From Opeltia flavorubescens (Eukaryota; Ascomycota; Lecanoromycetes; Teloschistales; Teloschistaceae), in the NCBI GenBank assembly GCA_000442125.1, contig KE546979.1, forward strand, positions 1,240,001 through 1,304,000: a DNA stretch of 64,000 nucleotides, in the 5' to 3' direction. Made by a program: the position numbers and the translations under genes. Under the pieces are notes generated by a model. The model had not been told where the DNA came from. It searched no databases and saw only the letters and a program-made list of their open reading frames with translations. Positions 11,413 to 22,560 of the stretch are shown one piece after another (position 1 is the first letter of the stretch; every line of letters begins with the position of its first letter).

Positions 11413-12080
11413 CTATGGTGTATGGACGGATTAATACAATGTCTTTCCCCCAAGGCCATCTTGTAGGAGTGGGAGAGCTGAGACGCCTTGGCTCCAAAAA
11501 AAATCGAGGCAACAAGGACCAGGCAGGTACTCGATGTACCAAAGCGAAGGTAAGCTAACTCGGTCCATGCGGAGAGGTATAATGGATCATGGATTAATGC
11601 AAACACCACCCGGAAATTTACCGACTGGTTGAGGAGAAGGAAGGAGCGCGACGGTGGCTGTTGACCATGCGACATGGCTTTGTGTACCTTGCCAATGCCC
11701 TGTCAAGCAATGAGTGGCAGCTAATTCCCTCGGACTGGAATAGTGCATTTGCTTTGTTTTCATCAGCAGGAAGAATGTGGTCGAGGCTCGTGCGTGGAAA
11801 GCTCAAGTCAGGAACCGCGTACTACGTGGGAAGCTTCCCCGATCGGGGATCAGGAATGAAAATTAAGACGAGTTACTTTGCGGAGAGACAAAAATTCGGA
11901 ACATTGACAAGATGCCGGAATGTCAAGGGTGAGGATCCGTATCTTCATCAACGATCGCGATCCATGTGGAGGATCCACGACTTCTCAACCCTTTTGAGTA
12001 TCATCCTAACGTTCCCCAAGGAACCCTTCCATGCTGAACAGAGTTTCTTGCGTGCTCAAGGGCAGCTCGGCTTCATGAAG

Positions 12081-12089
12081 TATATAAAG
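12081..12089 (+). promoter_or_regulatory. TATA box of small cysteine gene 2
   Basis: TATATAAAG, identical to the 9-mer before copy 1, lies 118 bp upstream of the ATG at 12199. Confidence 0.6.
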
Positions 12090-12198
12090 GCTTTTTCTTC
12101 AGTTTTGAGTCTGACCATCGAACGCAACCTGGTCAACTACTTGAAAAACTTCCCACTGTATTGGACAACCATATTTCAAAGCCCTCGTTGATATCTAC

Positions 12199-12544
12199 AT
12201 GAACATGCCGACGGTCTCGACTTGCAAGTCATGCCTAAATGGGCATTGCAAGACTCACAGTCATCCGCGACCAACTGTAGCCCAAGCCAATGGTCATTCC
12301 GAGGGTAAACCCACCGTGCAGCAACCAAGCAGCATTGAACGATACCAAGCGGAGGATGATAGCCGTAAAGCATTTCTTGCCGGGCAGCCCACATCCTCTC
12401 ATCGATCGCCATTGGATGTGAGCAAAGATCTGGAACAGTGGGAAGAGCGGTGGATGGAGACAGGGGCGGACAAAGGTTGGGCTGTAACCATAGCATAGGT
12501 CCACCTACACCGACTGACATATCTTAGCTCAAACAAAGCAATGA
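12199..12544 (+). CDS. Small cysteine-motif protein, copy 2 (undescribed family)
   Basis: This is the paralogue of 9389-9729, about 97 residues. Exons are 12199-12475 and 12528-12544. Conserved blocks are VSTCKSCLNGHCKT near the start, then SIERYQAEDD, GQPTSSHRSP and LEQWEERW. The 52-nt intron has an unusual donor (GTTGGG), CTGAC as branch site and TTAG. It is supported because it leaves the same 17-nt last exon, in the same phase, as copy 1, both ending in Gln-stop. Unspliced, the frame would end at 12498. An in-frame ATG at 12205 is an alternative start. Function is unknown; the cysteine/histidine motif suggests metal binding, which is inference. Confidence 0.72.
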
Positions 12545-14768
12545 ATACATCAAAGATGACACCCTGTAACGCCCACCAACATGCCCCGTACCGATTGGGC
12601 AATGGAGGAGGAATAAAGAAGGCGGAGCGACTGGCCACAGGTTGTTTAGCGCGACTTTACAAAAATAGACCATTATTCAGGAGAGATGAAAGCAGCCATG
12701 ATGTTGTACTGGGATTTGGATGCTTCCAGAAAGGGATCACCGTCTTCTTCGTTAATTCTAGCGGAAGGATCTGTGGTTGGTGCATTGCGCTCGTGCTTCA
12801 AAAAGCATGGCTGCCCTGGTCGATAGTAAGCACTAATCCGTCTTTGTCATTTTGTGGACACTTAGACGACTGCTTAAATTAATGTAATCTCGATCTCATC
12901 GATCAGGCTTGAGGCTCAAGTGGAAACAGACCTCCACTCCCAGAGTAACGGCTTAGCCCTCAAAACCCAATGAGGGCTGTCCAATGAAATCGAGGGATCG
13001 GCGTTTATGCACTGTGACTCGGAGGTAAATTAAACGATCTTCCCGTCTCCTTATCCATGGGGCCGGTGGAAGTGATCCAGGAAGACCGCCATGTCCCATT
13101 CCAAATACGTCCATGGCCGTTCGCGCACGATTGCTATCGCAGAACGTACGTATATCACAACCCGTTGTATGTCTGTATCACCCTCTTCAAGCTGAGAGAG
13201 ATCCTAAGTGTGCTCGTCATCTTGTCCAGTCAGTTGTATGTAAAGCAGGATCTGCCAACAAGGATGTGCGGGAACTACATCTTGACGAAGGAAGATTAAG
13301 GCACGAGGTACATGCAGAGAGGTTTTAGCCTTAAAGCATATAACGACCTCGGATTCATGGTCATTGTGTTGCTGAAGAATTTTGGGACCCTCATGGTTGC
13401 TATACTATCACCCAGTGGGGTAGTACATGCACAAGGATGTTGTGAGAAAGCTGCTGAAGACCAGAGAGCGAAGAGAGTCCTTGTCCGTACCCAAATTGTG
13501 GAGTAGGACACCCAAATTTCTGGAACCCTTATCGGCGATCCTCAAGCGTCCTTTGCAGGGGTGTTGCTGTCGGAATGACACTATTTGGAATGAGTGGTCG
13601 GTATCTTGACTATCAAAACGGTGCCACCAGAAAACTCCAAGCGAGGTACAAGGATGCTTGGCCTGGATACATGGTATGCTATCATGAGGATTCCGGCACG
13701 GATCAGGTAGAAACTTTCTCCTAATCGTGAGGCGCTTGAGTTTCCCACAGAATCATCTGCATCGAGCATGGAATGATGAAAGAGCTCGGGGAACCAGCTG
13801 ACCGAGCCAAATATTTCCTTCTTTAGATGCAGCTACAGAAACACCCTGGCGCACCGGCAGCCGGAAGGATCATACCCTGGTCCGGAGCGGTGTACCGAAA
13901 GCCGCACCACGTCAGCACTCTCATCTCCGTGCATGTTCTGGTAACAGGGCCCTTTTGAGCCGCAAGTTGTTTTGGTACCTTCCGCCACCGCTGTAGCCAG
14001 AGGATATCTGCACAAAATAGGCCACAGTAAGTTCTGGACAGGGCATTCGAATGAGCGGCCCTTGCTCCGTGATCCCCTTCCCTCCCCCGAAATCTAGACG
14101 TTGTCCAAGCCCCGGGGACCCTTGGGAGGTCCCTACCTCGAGGATTGGAAATAGACTGTCCTTGGGTCCAAATCTCGTACCTAATTCTCAGCCTACCATG
14201 ACGCGTGGCGACAACCGCGCCAAGGACTCCTCTGTTGATGAGCCTCATCTTCCCGGTTTCTTTTTGTGTCTGTATGATTTTCTTGCCAATTGATTCTTCT
14301 CGACTAGCAGGACCGAAATCAGCTGATACTCGACCCAAATTCAGGCCCTCCGTGCCCGTATGTTGGTGTAAAGTGTCTACCAGACACCGGACCAACAGTT
14401 CCGACACGCTGTTGATCTCTCGAATGACTCTATATTTCCATCGACCATCATTCTCATTTCACGGACATACCTTGGCAATCCATCATCCACCTAATATACC
14501 AAAACAGGACAAACACGAGTTCCAGAAGCCAGTCCCTTCATCGTTAATGTCTCAAAGGAGCTGTCTTGGAGGTTTTCGACTTTCTCTCTTCTTACCCTTT
14601 AGCCAACGACGAAAATAACAAATACATCTCCAATTTTCCTCCCATCTCTCCTTCTCCTCACACCCACCATTCCCAGAGTCGACTTATAAAATCTCCACCC
14701 ACTCCCAACCAAAACCACACAGTGTACGCCATCCAGAACCGCGACACCACAGCACCATTCTGCCTACA
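12545..14768. other. Gene-poor region
   Basis: Several frames of 60-190 codons exist, including one of 194 codons on the minus strand at 13823-14407, but their residues (Arg, Cys, Trp, Pro-rich) look like chance translation. I support no gene here. Confidence 0.45.
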
Positions 14769-15122
14769 ATGCACCTCTCCTCCACCGACGTTGAAGCGGT
14801 CCCAATTGCCGCCCTCTGCACCCCCTTGACCGCTGCACTGGCTGCGATAGAGAAATCACCGCCACAACCCCCAGCGGAGGAGCGTTCGTATACGACGATT
14901 CGGCCAATCAATCCCCGTTGTTCTCACTGTACCCCACATTCCAAGGAAACCAGTCGATATACAGAAGTAAGAGGATATTGGGAAACAAGACCCAGAGTGA
15001 GGGCAGAGGATGTCTCATCTAGGCAAAGCGTTGAGTATCCCTTTCGATCAATCCTACGCATATCCAATTTCATCCCCTTTGTTCCTAAATACAGCAAAGT
15101 TGACTGCTGCAGAGAGAGCTGA
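14769..15122 (+). CDS. Possible small protein, unknown
   Basis: An ATG opens 117 codons with an N-terminal part (STDVEAVPIAALCTPLTAAL, EKSPPQPPAEE) that looks like protein and a CSHC motif. A good donor (GTAAGA) at 14967 with an acceptor ending at 15022 would instead end the protein three codons later, giving 69 residues. Upstream lies a C/T-rich stretch like fungal 5' leaders. No family is recognised. Confidence 0.3.
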   Translation: MHLSSTDVEAVPIAALCTPLTAALAAIEKSPPQPPAEERSYTTIRPINPRCSHCTPHSKETSRYTEVRGYWETRPRVRAEDVSSRQSVEYPFRSILRISNFIPFVPKYSKVDCCRES

Positions 15123-15519
15123 AGAAAGCGAGACTAACTGGGAGAGACCGCATCTCTCCCTCCCTTCACACTCATACCGAGGACCACTTGCGAAGGTAAA
15201 AGCTGTTGAGTTGCATCCACCTCTTCTCTTCAAGAGCCATCGCTCGATGACTTGTAGATGAGAGAACTAAAATGCGGCCGTTGATAGCACGCACATGCCA
15301 AAGACCTGGCGGAGGGATTGGAATTCTGAAAGCTCGCGAGCAATTCAACTTATGTTCTGGACCATTGTACGTTTGTGTCAGGTTCCAACGAGATGCGGGC
15401 ATAAGTATCGTCCCGAGTCAAGAAGTGTGGCTATCGTTATCGTGACATCGACCTATATGTACTCCTCCGACACTTCTCAAATCCTGCTTTCAAGCGTCGC
15501 CACTATGTATCATCCCATC

Positions 15520-16521
15520 TCAACTCCCAATCCTCAAAACCCCCTTCTTCAAATCCCCCATCAACTTCCGAAAAACATCCCCAACCATATCCTCACCCCT
15601 CCCCGGCGCGAACCCAACACTAAAATCCACCTCCTTCTCCGCAAACGTCCCCACAATCCTTGCGTTCAAATGACTCCCCTGTTTACACAAACCCCTAAGA
15701 TCTCCCGAGATTTCCACCATCCTTAGGTTCAAGATATTGACCGTATGCTCCGCAAGCCAATTCCCCGCATCGAGAACCCCATCCGCTCTTTCTTGCGCGA
15801 AATCAACAGCCGCTTTCGCGACGTTGACGTCTGCCACATTCGCATGTGCGATATTGAGAGCGGTTTGAGCGGCATCAAAAGCGATTTTTCCCGCACAACT
15901 TGCAAGTTCATCAACGGCGCTCTGTAAATCCTGTAGAACGCTCGCTTCAGCGGCTTGGAAAGCAGCAAGAGCACCCTGCGCGATATTCCTATTCTGCAAT
16001 TCCATACCCGCGGTCCGTACGGCGTTCAATGCCGCACTCGCTCCTGCAAGTAGAGCATTCTGTGTATTTATAGTTTGCGTAAGTGTAGCATTAGCTGCAA
16101 ACGTGGCTGCATCTGTTGCTCTTCGAGCGGCCTCGAGATCCGCTTCGTAGAAATTTATGGATGCTTGGGCTGCACTGTAGCCTGGACCGCTGACGATAGC
16201 GTTTGCTGCATTGAGGGTCTGGGAGGCGGCTGCGAGGCCGGCTTTTACGCCGCCTAGTCGAATCCCCGCGGCAGTGACGGCGGCTGCTTTGGGGATTTTT
16301 TTCGTACCAGGAGCAATTGTTGAGGTCGTTGACGGCGTTGTTGTAGTCTCCTTGCGCGGAGTCGACGGCACCTGCGGAATTTCACAGCATCAGTATCGAT
16401 ACTACCCCTGGAATTTTACGCTGGGGCCCTTGACAATCTTACTCTGATAGCTAAATTCACCTACTTTCTGAGCGTTTTGCACATCGTTGACCGCGTTATT
16501 TTCCCTAAAGCTGTACTGCAT
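15520..16521 (-). CDS. Alanine-rich helical protein with frame break
   Basis: The model is exon 1 16521-16443 and exon 2 16371-15520, with a 71-nt GT-AG intron. The protein is very rich in Ala and Gln/Asn (VNDVQNAQK, AVDSAQGDYNNAVNDLNNC), then has repeated amphipathic helices such as SGPGYSAAQASI and FAQERADGVLDAGNWLAEH, and a beta-like C-terminus (VEISGDLRGL, GTFAEKEVDFS). It resembles the C-terminal repeat part of large uncharacterised fungal proteins; I cannot name the family. The splice that keeps the DYNNAVNDLNNC reading leads into a frame change at a run of seven T (plus strand 16296-16302). This is either a homopolymer error or a real lesion. An alternative donor (GTAGGT at 16452) gives an uninterrupted but less protein-like N-terminus. 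Confidence 0.6.
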
Positions 16522-17572
16522 GCCATTTCTTAGCGTTTGTCCATTTTTCACAGATGATTATTGATGTTGGTTGCGTTCTCCATCTCAGCCTTAGATCTTA
16601 GGCATATCTCACCTTCACCAGCTTTCTCGAGCTCCCCACTGTTGCCGCCGCGATTAATTACACTCCACAACGCCAGCATCGGCTGCGGTAGAATGATTCC
16701 TCCCGAGGTCTCTGACGGCGGCATAGAAGTGTACGATCAATTGGCCAGATGCAGCTCAGCATCTCTCTCGCCGCTAGTAAAATGAATTAATCTTCCAGTT
16801 TGTACAAATCCGAACAAAGCAAATGTCCAAAACCCCCAAAAAGCCGTAGAAAAGAGGATATGAAAATGGACATGAGAGATTTGATTCGTTAATAATGCTG
16901 TGTGGCATGATTAATCAGCGATAGTTGATGAGTTGGATCGCACATGATAGCTTGCTTCTGTTGTCCAGTAGCATTCTGGTCTTAAGCTAGGAAATGAAGG
17001 ATTTACGTTAGCGAATGAAGGCTGAAGGTGAAAATTTGGAGACGGTGCTTGGTAGACTCTTTGGCGAAGATGTGTGAGAGAGCTTGGGGATGGGAAGGAT
17101 AGGGGTAGACAAGTGAAAGGCATATGATGTGCTTAGGATTGTAAGAGTGTATGAGGTGGGGATGGAGCGGTAATAGTAGAGCGCGCTTTGTGAAGGAAAG
17201 GGGAAAGGAAGGGGAGGGGAATGAGGGAAATACACGGAGGATTGACAGAGAAATTCGTAGAGACGAGAAAGAAGAGTCATAGAGATGCGGTCTTGCTGAG
17301 AGCATCGAACAGACTCGAGAAAAAGACGCAAATCAGAAAGACATTAGAGAAAAAAACTTCATCGAATCTTTTTGTATATACAAGATACCACCGACGCCCC
17401 TGCTCTATACGATTCGAATAAAGACATGACAAAATGTCGCCACCCAAAGGAAATCTTGTATCTTCGTAACCCTACCCCACAGTCCGAAGAAGTCTATATA
17501 TACAATCATTTGTCTCCATCCTCGCCCCCTCGCGCCTCCACTCCGTTCCTTTCTTCTAAATGAAGTCGGCAA
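16522..17572. other. Intergenic, convergent gap
   Basis: It is upstream of the alanine-rich gene and downstream of the rhodopsin-like gene. Only short A/G-rich frames are seen, and no supported feature. Confidence 0.45.
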
Positions 17573-19029
17573 TCATACCATATTCCTCGGATGAACCGAC
17601 TGTTCCACCCGATGCGTAACCACAATATCATCCGGCCCTCGACTCCCCGAAGAATTATGCGGGCTATGATCCGGATCATGTGTGACAGTCGTACTCATCT
17701 TACTCTCCGAATGCGGCCCCATCTTAGGTCTTTCGCCTATTCTTCGTTCCGTCACGATGGGCCCCTTCCTATCCTTGGACGAAGCAAACTCGCCTCCTCG
17801 GGATTCTAGTTCGACAATGCTACCCATTCCCGACCGACTTCCCGATCCATATGCTCTGAGTCGCCCAAGTTTGGATGCTAGACCTCGACTTCCGTTTTCG
17901 TTGGAGGCGATGTAGCCCGTTGCGGCGTGCGTGCGGACCATGTCGCCTCCCAAGCCGAAGCTGGTGTTGAAGTCTTTGACCAAGGGTTTGAGGCACATGA
18001 GGGTGGCAGCGGCGATAGAGAATGCGAGCTCGGCTTCTTGCCAGATGACAACGATACGCGCCGTAAGACCATCATCTGAGTCGTTCAGGAGCTCGTGGAT
18101 GTAATGATTGCGGACTAGAGTCAAGGCGAAGACAGGTACTCGGATGTAGAAGGCGGTAATGATGCCTAGTTTCCTTGAACTTGGCATCTGAAGGCTCCAG
18201 ATGAGGTCAACGGGGACGGCGAGCATCAGAAATTCGGAGATGGAATCGAATGCAGCGATGATCTGCCATCGTAGATACTGAGAGGCGTCAATTGGCGGGC
18301 TTCAAGTGGCAAAGAATGATAGACTTACTGGATGTGGACAGTATTGTCGATGAGCCGGGAAATCCCAATAAAAAATTGAACTGACAACGCGGCATTCAAC
18401 GGTAAGGACAAGCAATGATCCCAGTCCGAGGATGGCAACGGTGATTAGTACACCGAGAATCTCTTTCCTATGACGTCCTGGTTGAGCGAAACGCGACATG
18501 AAAACAATGGCTGCAATCTTTGAAGCGAAAAGAGCCACGATCCAGAGGACGAGTGCTCCATAGTTTGCCTACGGAGGTAAATATCTTGCAAGATGGAAGT
18601 ACCACGTCTGATGACGGAAGGATCATACCTTATTCAGAGCAAGGAGATGTGGGCTTTTTCGAAGGAAGTCGAGTGGTCTTCCCAAACCTTGACCAATAGC
18701 AACATACACGGCCGCATATTGACCTATTGACACGACCTATTGTTCTTCACGTCAGCGTTGATTGCGCATAAATGCATTAATCGACATTTCTTCGCCTCTG
18801 TGGCAATGGAAATGATCGAGAGGTCAGTAGAAAAACTTACTGTCGCTCCAAGCGCGATCCAATCATCCAAAATGTAGAGATTCCTTCTAATATACACTCT
18901 CAGGAAGGCAATGCAGAGGGTATAGCAGAGACAGAGAGAGACGGCAACTTTCAAAGCCTCGACTCGTCTTCTCTCGAGACTGTGTACCGGAGGCATGTCG
19001 ATGGCAGCTGGAACTTCGGCGTCAGACAT
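17573..19029 (-). CDS. Fungal rhodopsin-type 7-TM integral membrane protein
   Basis: This belongs to the large family of ascomycete integral membrane proteins with a rhodopsin-like seven-helix domain (SAT4/PTH11-related). The model is four exons, 19029-18841, 18736-18629, 18568-18329 and 18277-17573, in perfect phase, 413 residues. Hydrophobic helices include VAVSLCLCYTLCIAFL, WIALGATVVSIGQYAAVYVAI, ALVLWIVALFASKIAAIVFM and ILGVLITVAILGLGSLLVL. Charged loops contain RRNLYILDDW, SRFAQPGRHR and the typical AAFDSISEFLMLAVPVDLIW. The cytosolic tail of about 150 residues is Ser/Gly/Arg-rich and low in complexity. Introns are 104, 60 and 51 nt with GTAAGT or GTATGA donors. Members of this family are usually in the plasma membrane; the ligand is unknown. 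Confidence 0.9.
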
Positions 19030-19547
19030 TTTGGCAGTGAATTGTTCGATGGACCGAATTGGATGATGAGGTGCAAATCACGTCCAAAAAGAGGGCTCTT
19101 TGATCGGTCATATGGTTTGAGTTTGCACGTCCCCAGTCGCTAAGATTATGACAGCTGGTACCTTGCAGCCACGTCGGCGATGTGGTGATGGGGGTTGCAG
19201 ATAACGGGAATCTCCCAAAACCCCCTCATCCCCGTCACAATTCTGTGTATGGCTGAAGCTTTACCCTGGGGAAGGCTTGGCACAGGGATCTGTAATCTTT
19301 TTCAACGCCATGGGCTCTTTTTTCTGGTTGAAGAGATGACATTCCGCCCAAAATGTATTAGCATCGAGATTTGGTTGGCCGAATTCAAGTCTGGAGCATG
19401 CCGAGAAGGAGAACAATGTGCTAGGTTCCAACTAGGAACTCGGAGGCAAGTTCCCAGATGAATCTGATAGGATCACTAAGCTTAAAGAAGGCTCAGCGGG
19501 TTATGGTGAGAACGACGGTCGCTAAGCGGCTCCACCGGCTACTAGGA
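19030..19547. other. Intergenic
   Basis: This is the promoter side of the rhodopsin-like gene. I see no other feature. Confidence 0.45.
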
Positions 19548-19975
19548 TCATTCCTGAATGATTCGCTTCCGATGACTGACATTTAGCTTGCGTCGCCTTA
19601 GTGATGAGCGGCCGGTAGGCACGGCTTGCGGGCACGGCAGGATTAGAATTCGGTTCGGACCATGATATGGGCGGGAGAAAGTGACCAGAGTGCTGGACTC
19701 GTGGATTGTGGATTGTCCGACGTTGAATTTGGAAACCTCGTGGCCATCTGACACCTCGTAGATCTGCAATGCATATGCAGAGCCGCGGTATCCCACCACG
19801 AAGATCTCGTTGTTGGTGGCATAAGAGGCAAAGTCATTGTGGGGAGATTCGAAGGTGGGAGGGAGGAGAACCATGTTTAGCAGCACGCCACGGCTTTCCG
19901 TGTCAATCTGCTCCGACTACCAGCACTTACCGTATTAAGGCGTAGCGTGGTCGATCTAGCACCATTACGGAAGTA
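19548..19975 (-). CDS. Fragment of a possible multi-exon gene, beta-propeller-like
   Basis: From about 19907 to 19548 the minus strand reads a convincing protein segment (VLLPPTFESPHNDFASYA, NEIFVVGYRG, ALQIYEVSDGHEVSKF), which looks like a repeat of a beta-propeller or F-box-linked protein. A candidate upstream exon at 19975-19931 (YFRNGARSTTLRLNT) ends in a good donor (GTAAGT), but the gap to the next in-frame acceptor is only 23 nt, too short for a fungal intron. The gene is therefore either damaged or misassembled here. Family unknown. Confidence 0.35.
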
Positions 19976-20747
19976 CTGTTTTATCCGATGGAAATTTCAT
20001 TCGCCTCGATGCGCACCGGCACGATCTCCAGCAACCCAAGCTGCACATTGTCAGCACAAGAAAGAAAAGAGACCAAAACTTCCAGCTACAATGAGGACCA
20101 CGCTCGCTAGTATACCTGCTATGAGAGTCTAGGCTTCGTTGGATCTAGCTTGGCCACCTCGGCATGCGTCTGATCTCGCCTCGGAGATGGCGTTCTTCGC
20201 CTGCATTGATCCTGCTCAAGCGCGAGACATCCACAGACTGGAGCCGAAATGTGGGGGCTCAGGAGAATGCGAAAGATAAGCATGGGGAAGGATTGATGTG
20301 GGTCCATGCATGCGCCATCTCCATACTATTCAGACGTTAATTTTCAATCTTACAGTCTAGGCCCAATGATTTCCACGAGGATCCACGATCATCTCCATCC
20401 ATCCCACGATTCCAAGCAAACCTTCCGCGTTAAACCTGCAAGCCAAACATGCGTTCCGCGCTTCTTATGCACCATGCACCATGGTCCCTGCTCAACGATA
20501 CCGACCGTTCGTTCCACCACATGGCGTGTGACAAGATGGGGAAAGCTTGTCAACCACCTCGTTAGCTGCAGTAGTCTATCTGTCGATGCTCTCGCTTGAT
20601 CCTGGCCGGAGCAATCGCTCGTCTCGATNATTACCAAACTTTCCCTCCCCAAGAGCTTGAACCTACATCTTCCCCCTCAGCTTGGATTTGGGAATTGTCG
20701 GGTCGTTCATTGTTTCTTTCTTTCGTTCACAATACTCCTCTACTACG
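19976..20747. other. Intergenic, permease promoter region
   Basis: This is the upstream region of the APC permease, with pyrimidine-rich tracts near 20640-20740 typical of fungal leaders. One N lies at 20630. No further gene is supported. Confidence 0.45.
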
Positions 20748-22560
20748 ATGGAGCTTTCCGATGTCAGGATGGATCAGAAGCTTCAGACGAATGTTGATAC
20801 CACCTCTGTCAATTCTCCAGATTTCACCTACGAAGATGGACTCGTCCCACAGAAAGGAAGCACCCGTAATGATGTACTGGATATGTCGCGCATGGGCAAG
20901 CGACAAGAGCTTCAGGTGCGCATTGCGATCGTAGAGAAGATCTCAATTGCGACTGACAGATTGTGCAGCGAAATTTCCGTTTCCTATCAATTGTCGGCTT
21001 CATCATGATCCTCCAGTCGTCGTGGGAGAGTACACTTCTGTAAGTTGCGTGCGACGAAAGTTAGACCGAAATCTGACTGAGAGGAATAGCGCTGCATATT
21101 ATGGTTTGACCAACGGAGGCACTGGGGGCGTTATATGGGTCACTTGTGGTGTCATTCTTGGTGCTCTCTGTATGATTGCGTCCATAGGCGAAATGGCTTC
21201 AATGGCGCCTACTGCCGGAGGTCAATGTAAGTTCTACTCAGACCGCGCTGAAAAGGCATGCACAACGTCGACTAACGAACAATAGATCACTGGGTTTCGG
21301 AGTTTGCGCCGAAAAGCGTGGAAAAGCCTCTCAGCTACATCACCGGCTGGCTCGCTCTCCTCGGATGGGTCACAGGCTGTCCCTCTGCTGCTCAGCTCAC
21401 CTCGACTCTCGTCCAAGGTCTGATCCTACTAAAAGACGAAAACGCTAACGTCTCCGCACTCTGGCAAACAACGCTTTTCATCATGATCTTTTTGATCGTC
21501 GCAGTCGCTTTCAACATCTTCCTCGCTGGGAAATTGCCATTGGCTGAAGGAATCTTCCTCATCATTCACATCTTTGGATACTTTGCCTTCCTTATTGTTT
21601 TGTGGACGATGAGCGATCACGCCCCTGCAAGCCAGGTCTTTGGAACGTTCACAGATGGAGGCGGGTGGGGAAATACGGGGCTTTCATGTCTCGTAGGTAT
21701 AACAACGCCGTTGTGGTGCTTTTTGGGCCCCGACGCTGGTGCACACATGTCCGAAGAACTCAAGGATGCTGGTCGCGTCTTGCCCTCTGCTATGGTTTGG
21801 GCAACATTCTTCAACGGATTACTCGGTTTGACCATGATCATCACCCTTTGCTTCTGCATCGGCAATATTGACGATGTTTTGAACTCCCCCACCGGCATCC
21901 CCATCATTCAAGTCCTCTACAACTCAACGGGTTCCTTTAGCGCGACAGTCATCCTCACCACCGTCCTCATCGTTTTATCCATGGTCGGTACCATTACTGT
22001 CATCGCGGCCACTTCTCGCCAGATGTGGGCATTTGCTCGCGACAAGGGTCTTCCCTTTTCCTCATACATCGAATATGTACGTCCCTCCTCTTGACAATCT
22101 CTCGGGCCATGCTAAATATTTGATCCAGGTCCGACCAGGATGGGACATCCCCCTCAACGCCATCGTCGTCACCCTCCTCCTCTCCCTCCTCATCAGCGCC
22201 CTAAACTTCGGCTCCGACGTCGCCCTCAACGCAATCATCTCCCTCTCCAACGCCGCCCTCATATTCTCCTACATGGCCTCCATCGGCTGCATTCGCCTCA
22301 AACGCTTCCGCAACGAACCCCTCCTGCCGCGTCGTTGGTCCCTGGGGAAATACGGCGCGCTGATCAATGATGCGGCATTGGCGTTTTTGGCGATCGCGTT
22401 TGTGATGAGCTTCTTCCCCATTACGCCTATGCCGGCGCCGGTTGATATGAATTGGGCGGTTGTCATCTTTATTTTTGTCATTGTGGTTGCGATGGTGAAT
22501 TACGTGGTTAGTGCTAAGAGGCATTATGTCGCGCCTGTTGCGTTGGTGAAGGAGCAGTAA
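20748..22560 (+). CDS. APC-family amino-acid/GABA permease
   Basis: This is a proton-coupled amino-acid transporter of the fungal GABA/choline/amino-acid permease group (UGA4-like). The model is five exons, 20748-20915, 20969-21039, 21090-21226, 21286-22076 and 22129-22560, 532 residues, all phases agreeing. The cytosolic N-terminus ends in RMGKRQEL before the first helix (SIVGFIMILQSSWE). Family landmarks follow: AAYYGLTNGGTGGVIW, IGEMASMAPTAGGQYHWVSE, SYITGWLALLGW, then GPDAGAHMSEELKDAGRVLP and RQMWAFARDKGLPFS. About a dozen hydrophobic segments are present. Introns are 50-59 nt with CTGAC/CTAAC branch sites. The substrate cannot be fixed from sequence; plasma membrane or vacuole is likely. 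The start is the first ATG with coding composition; the frame stays open 66 nt upstream. Confidence 0.92.

Larger units (their letters stand above)
9730..12080. other. Sparse region between the two small cysteine genes
   Basis: It contains two weak minus-strand exon candidates, listed separately. A local direct repeat, CAGCAGCAATTGAT, occurs near 9898 and 10072. The rest shows only short frames that do not look coding. Confidence 0.4.

Noticed and set aside
13823-14407. 194-codon minus-strand frame
   Set aside because: Residue make-up looks like chance translation; no splice sites, domains or paralogues.
22062-22524. Long antisense frames over the permease
   Set aside because: Shadows of the GC-rich permease exon.
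5868-22560. Secondary-metabolite cluster (regulator, membrane protein, permease)
   Set aside because: No backbone synthase or tailoring enzymes lie between; the genes are far apart.
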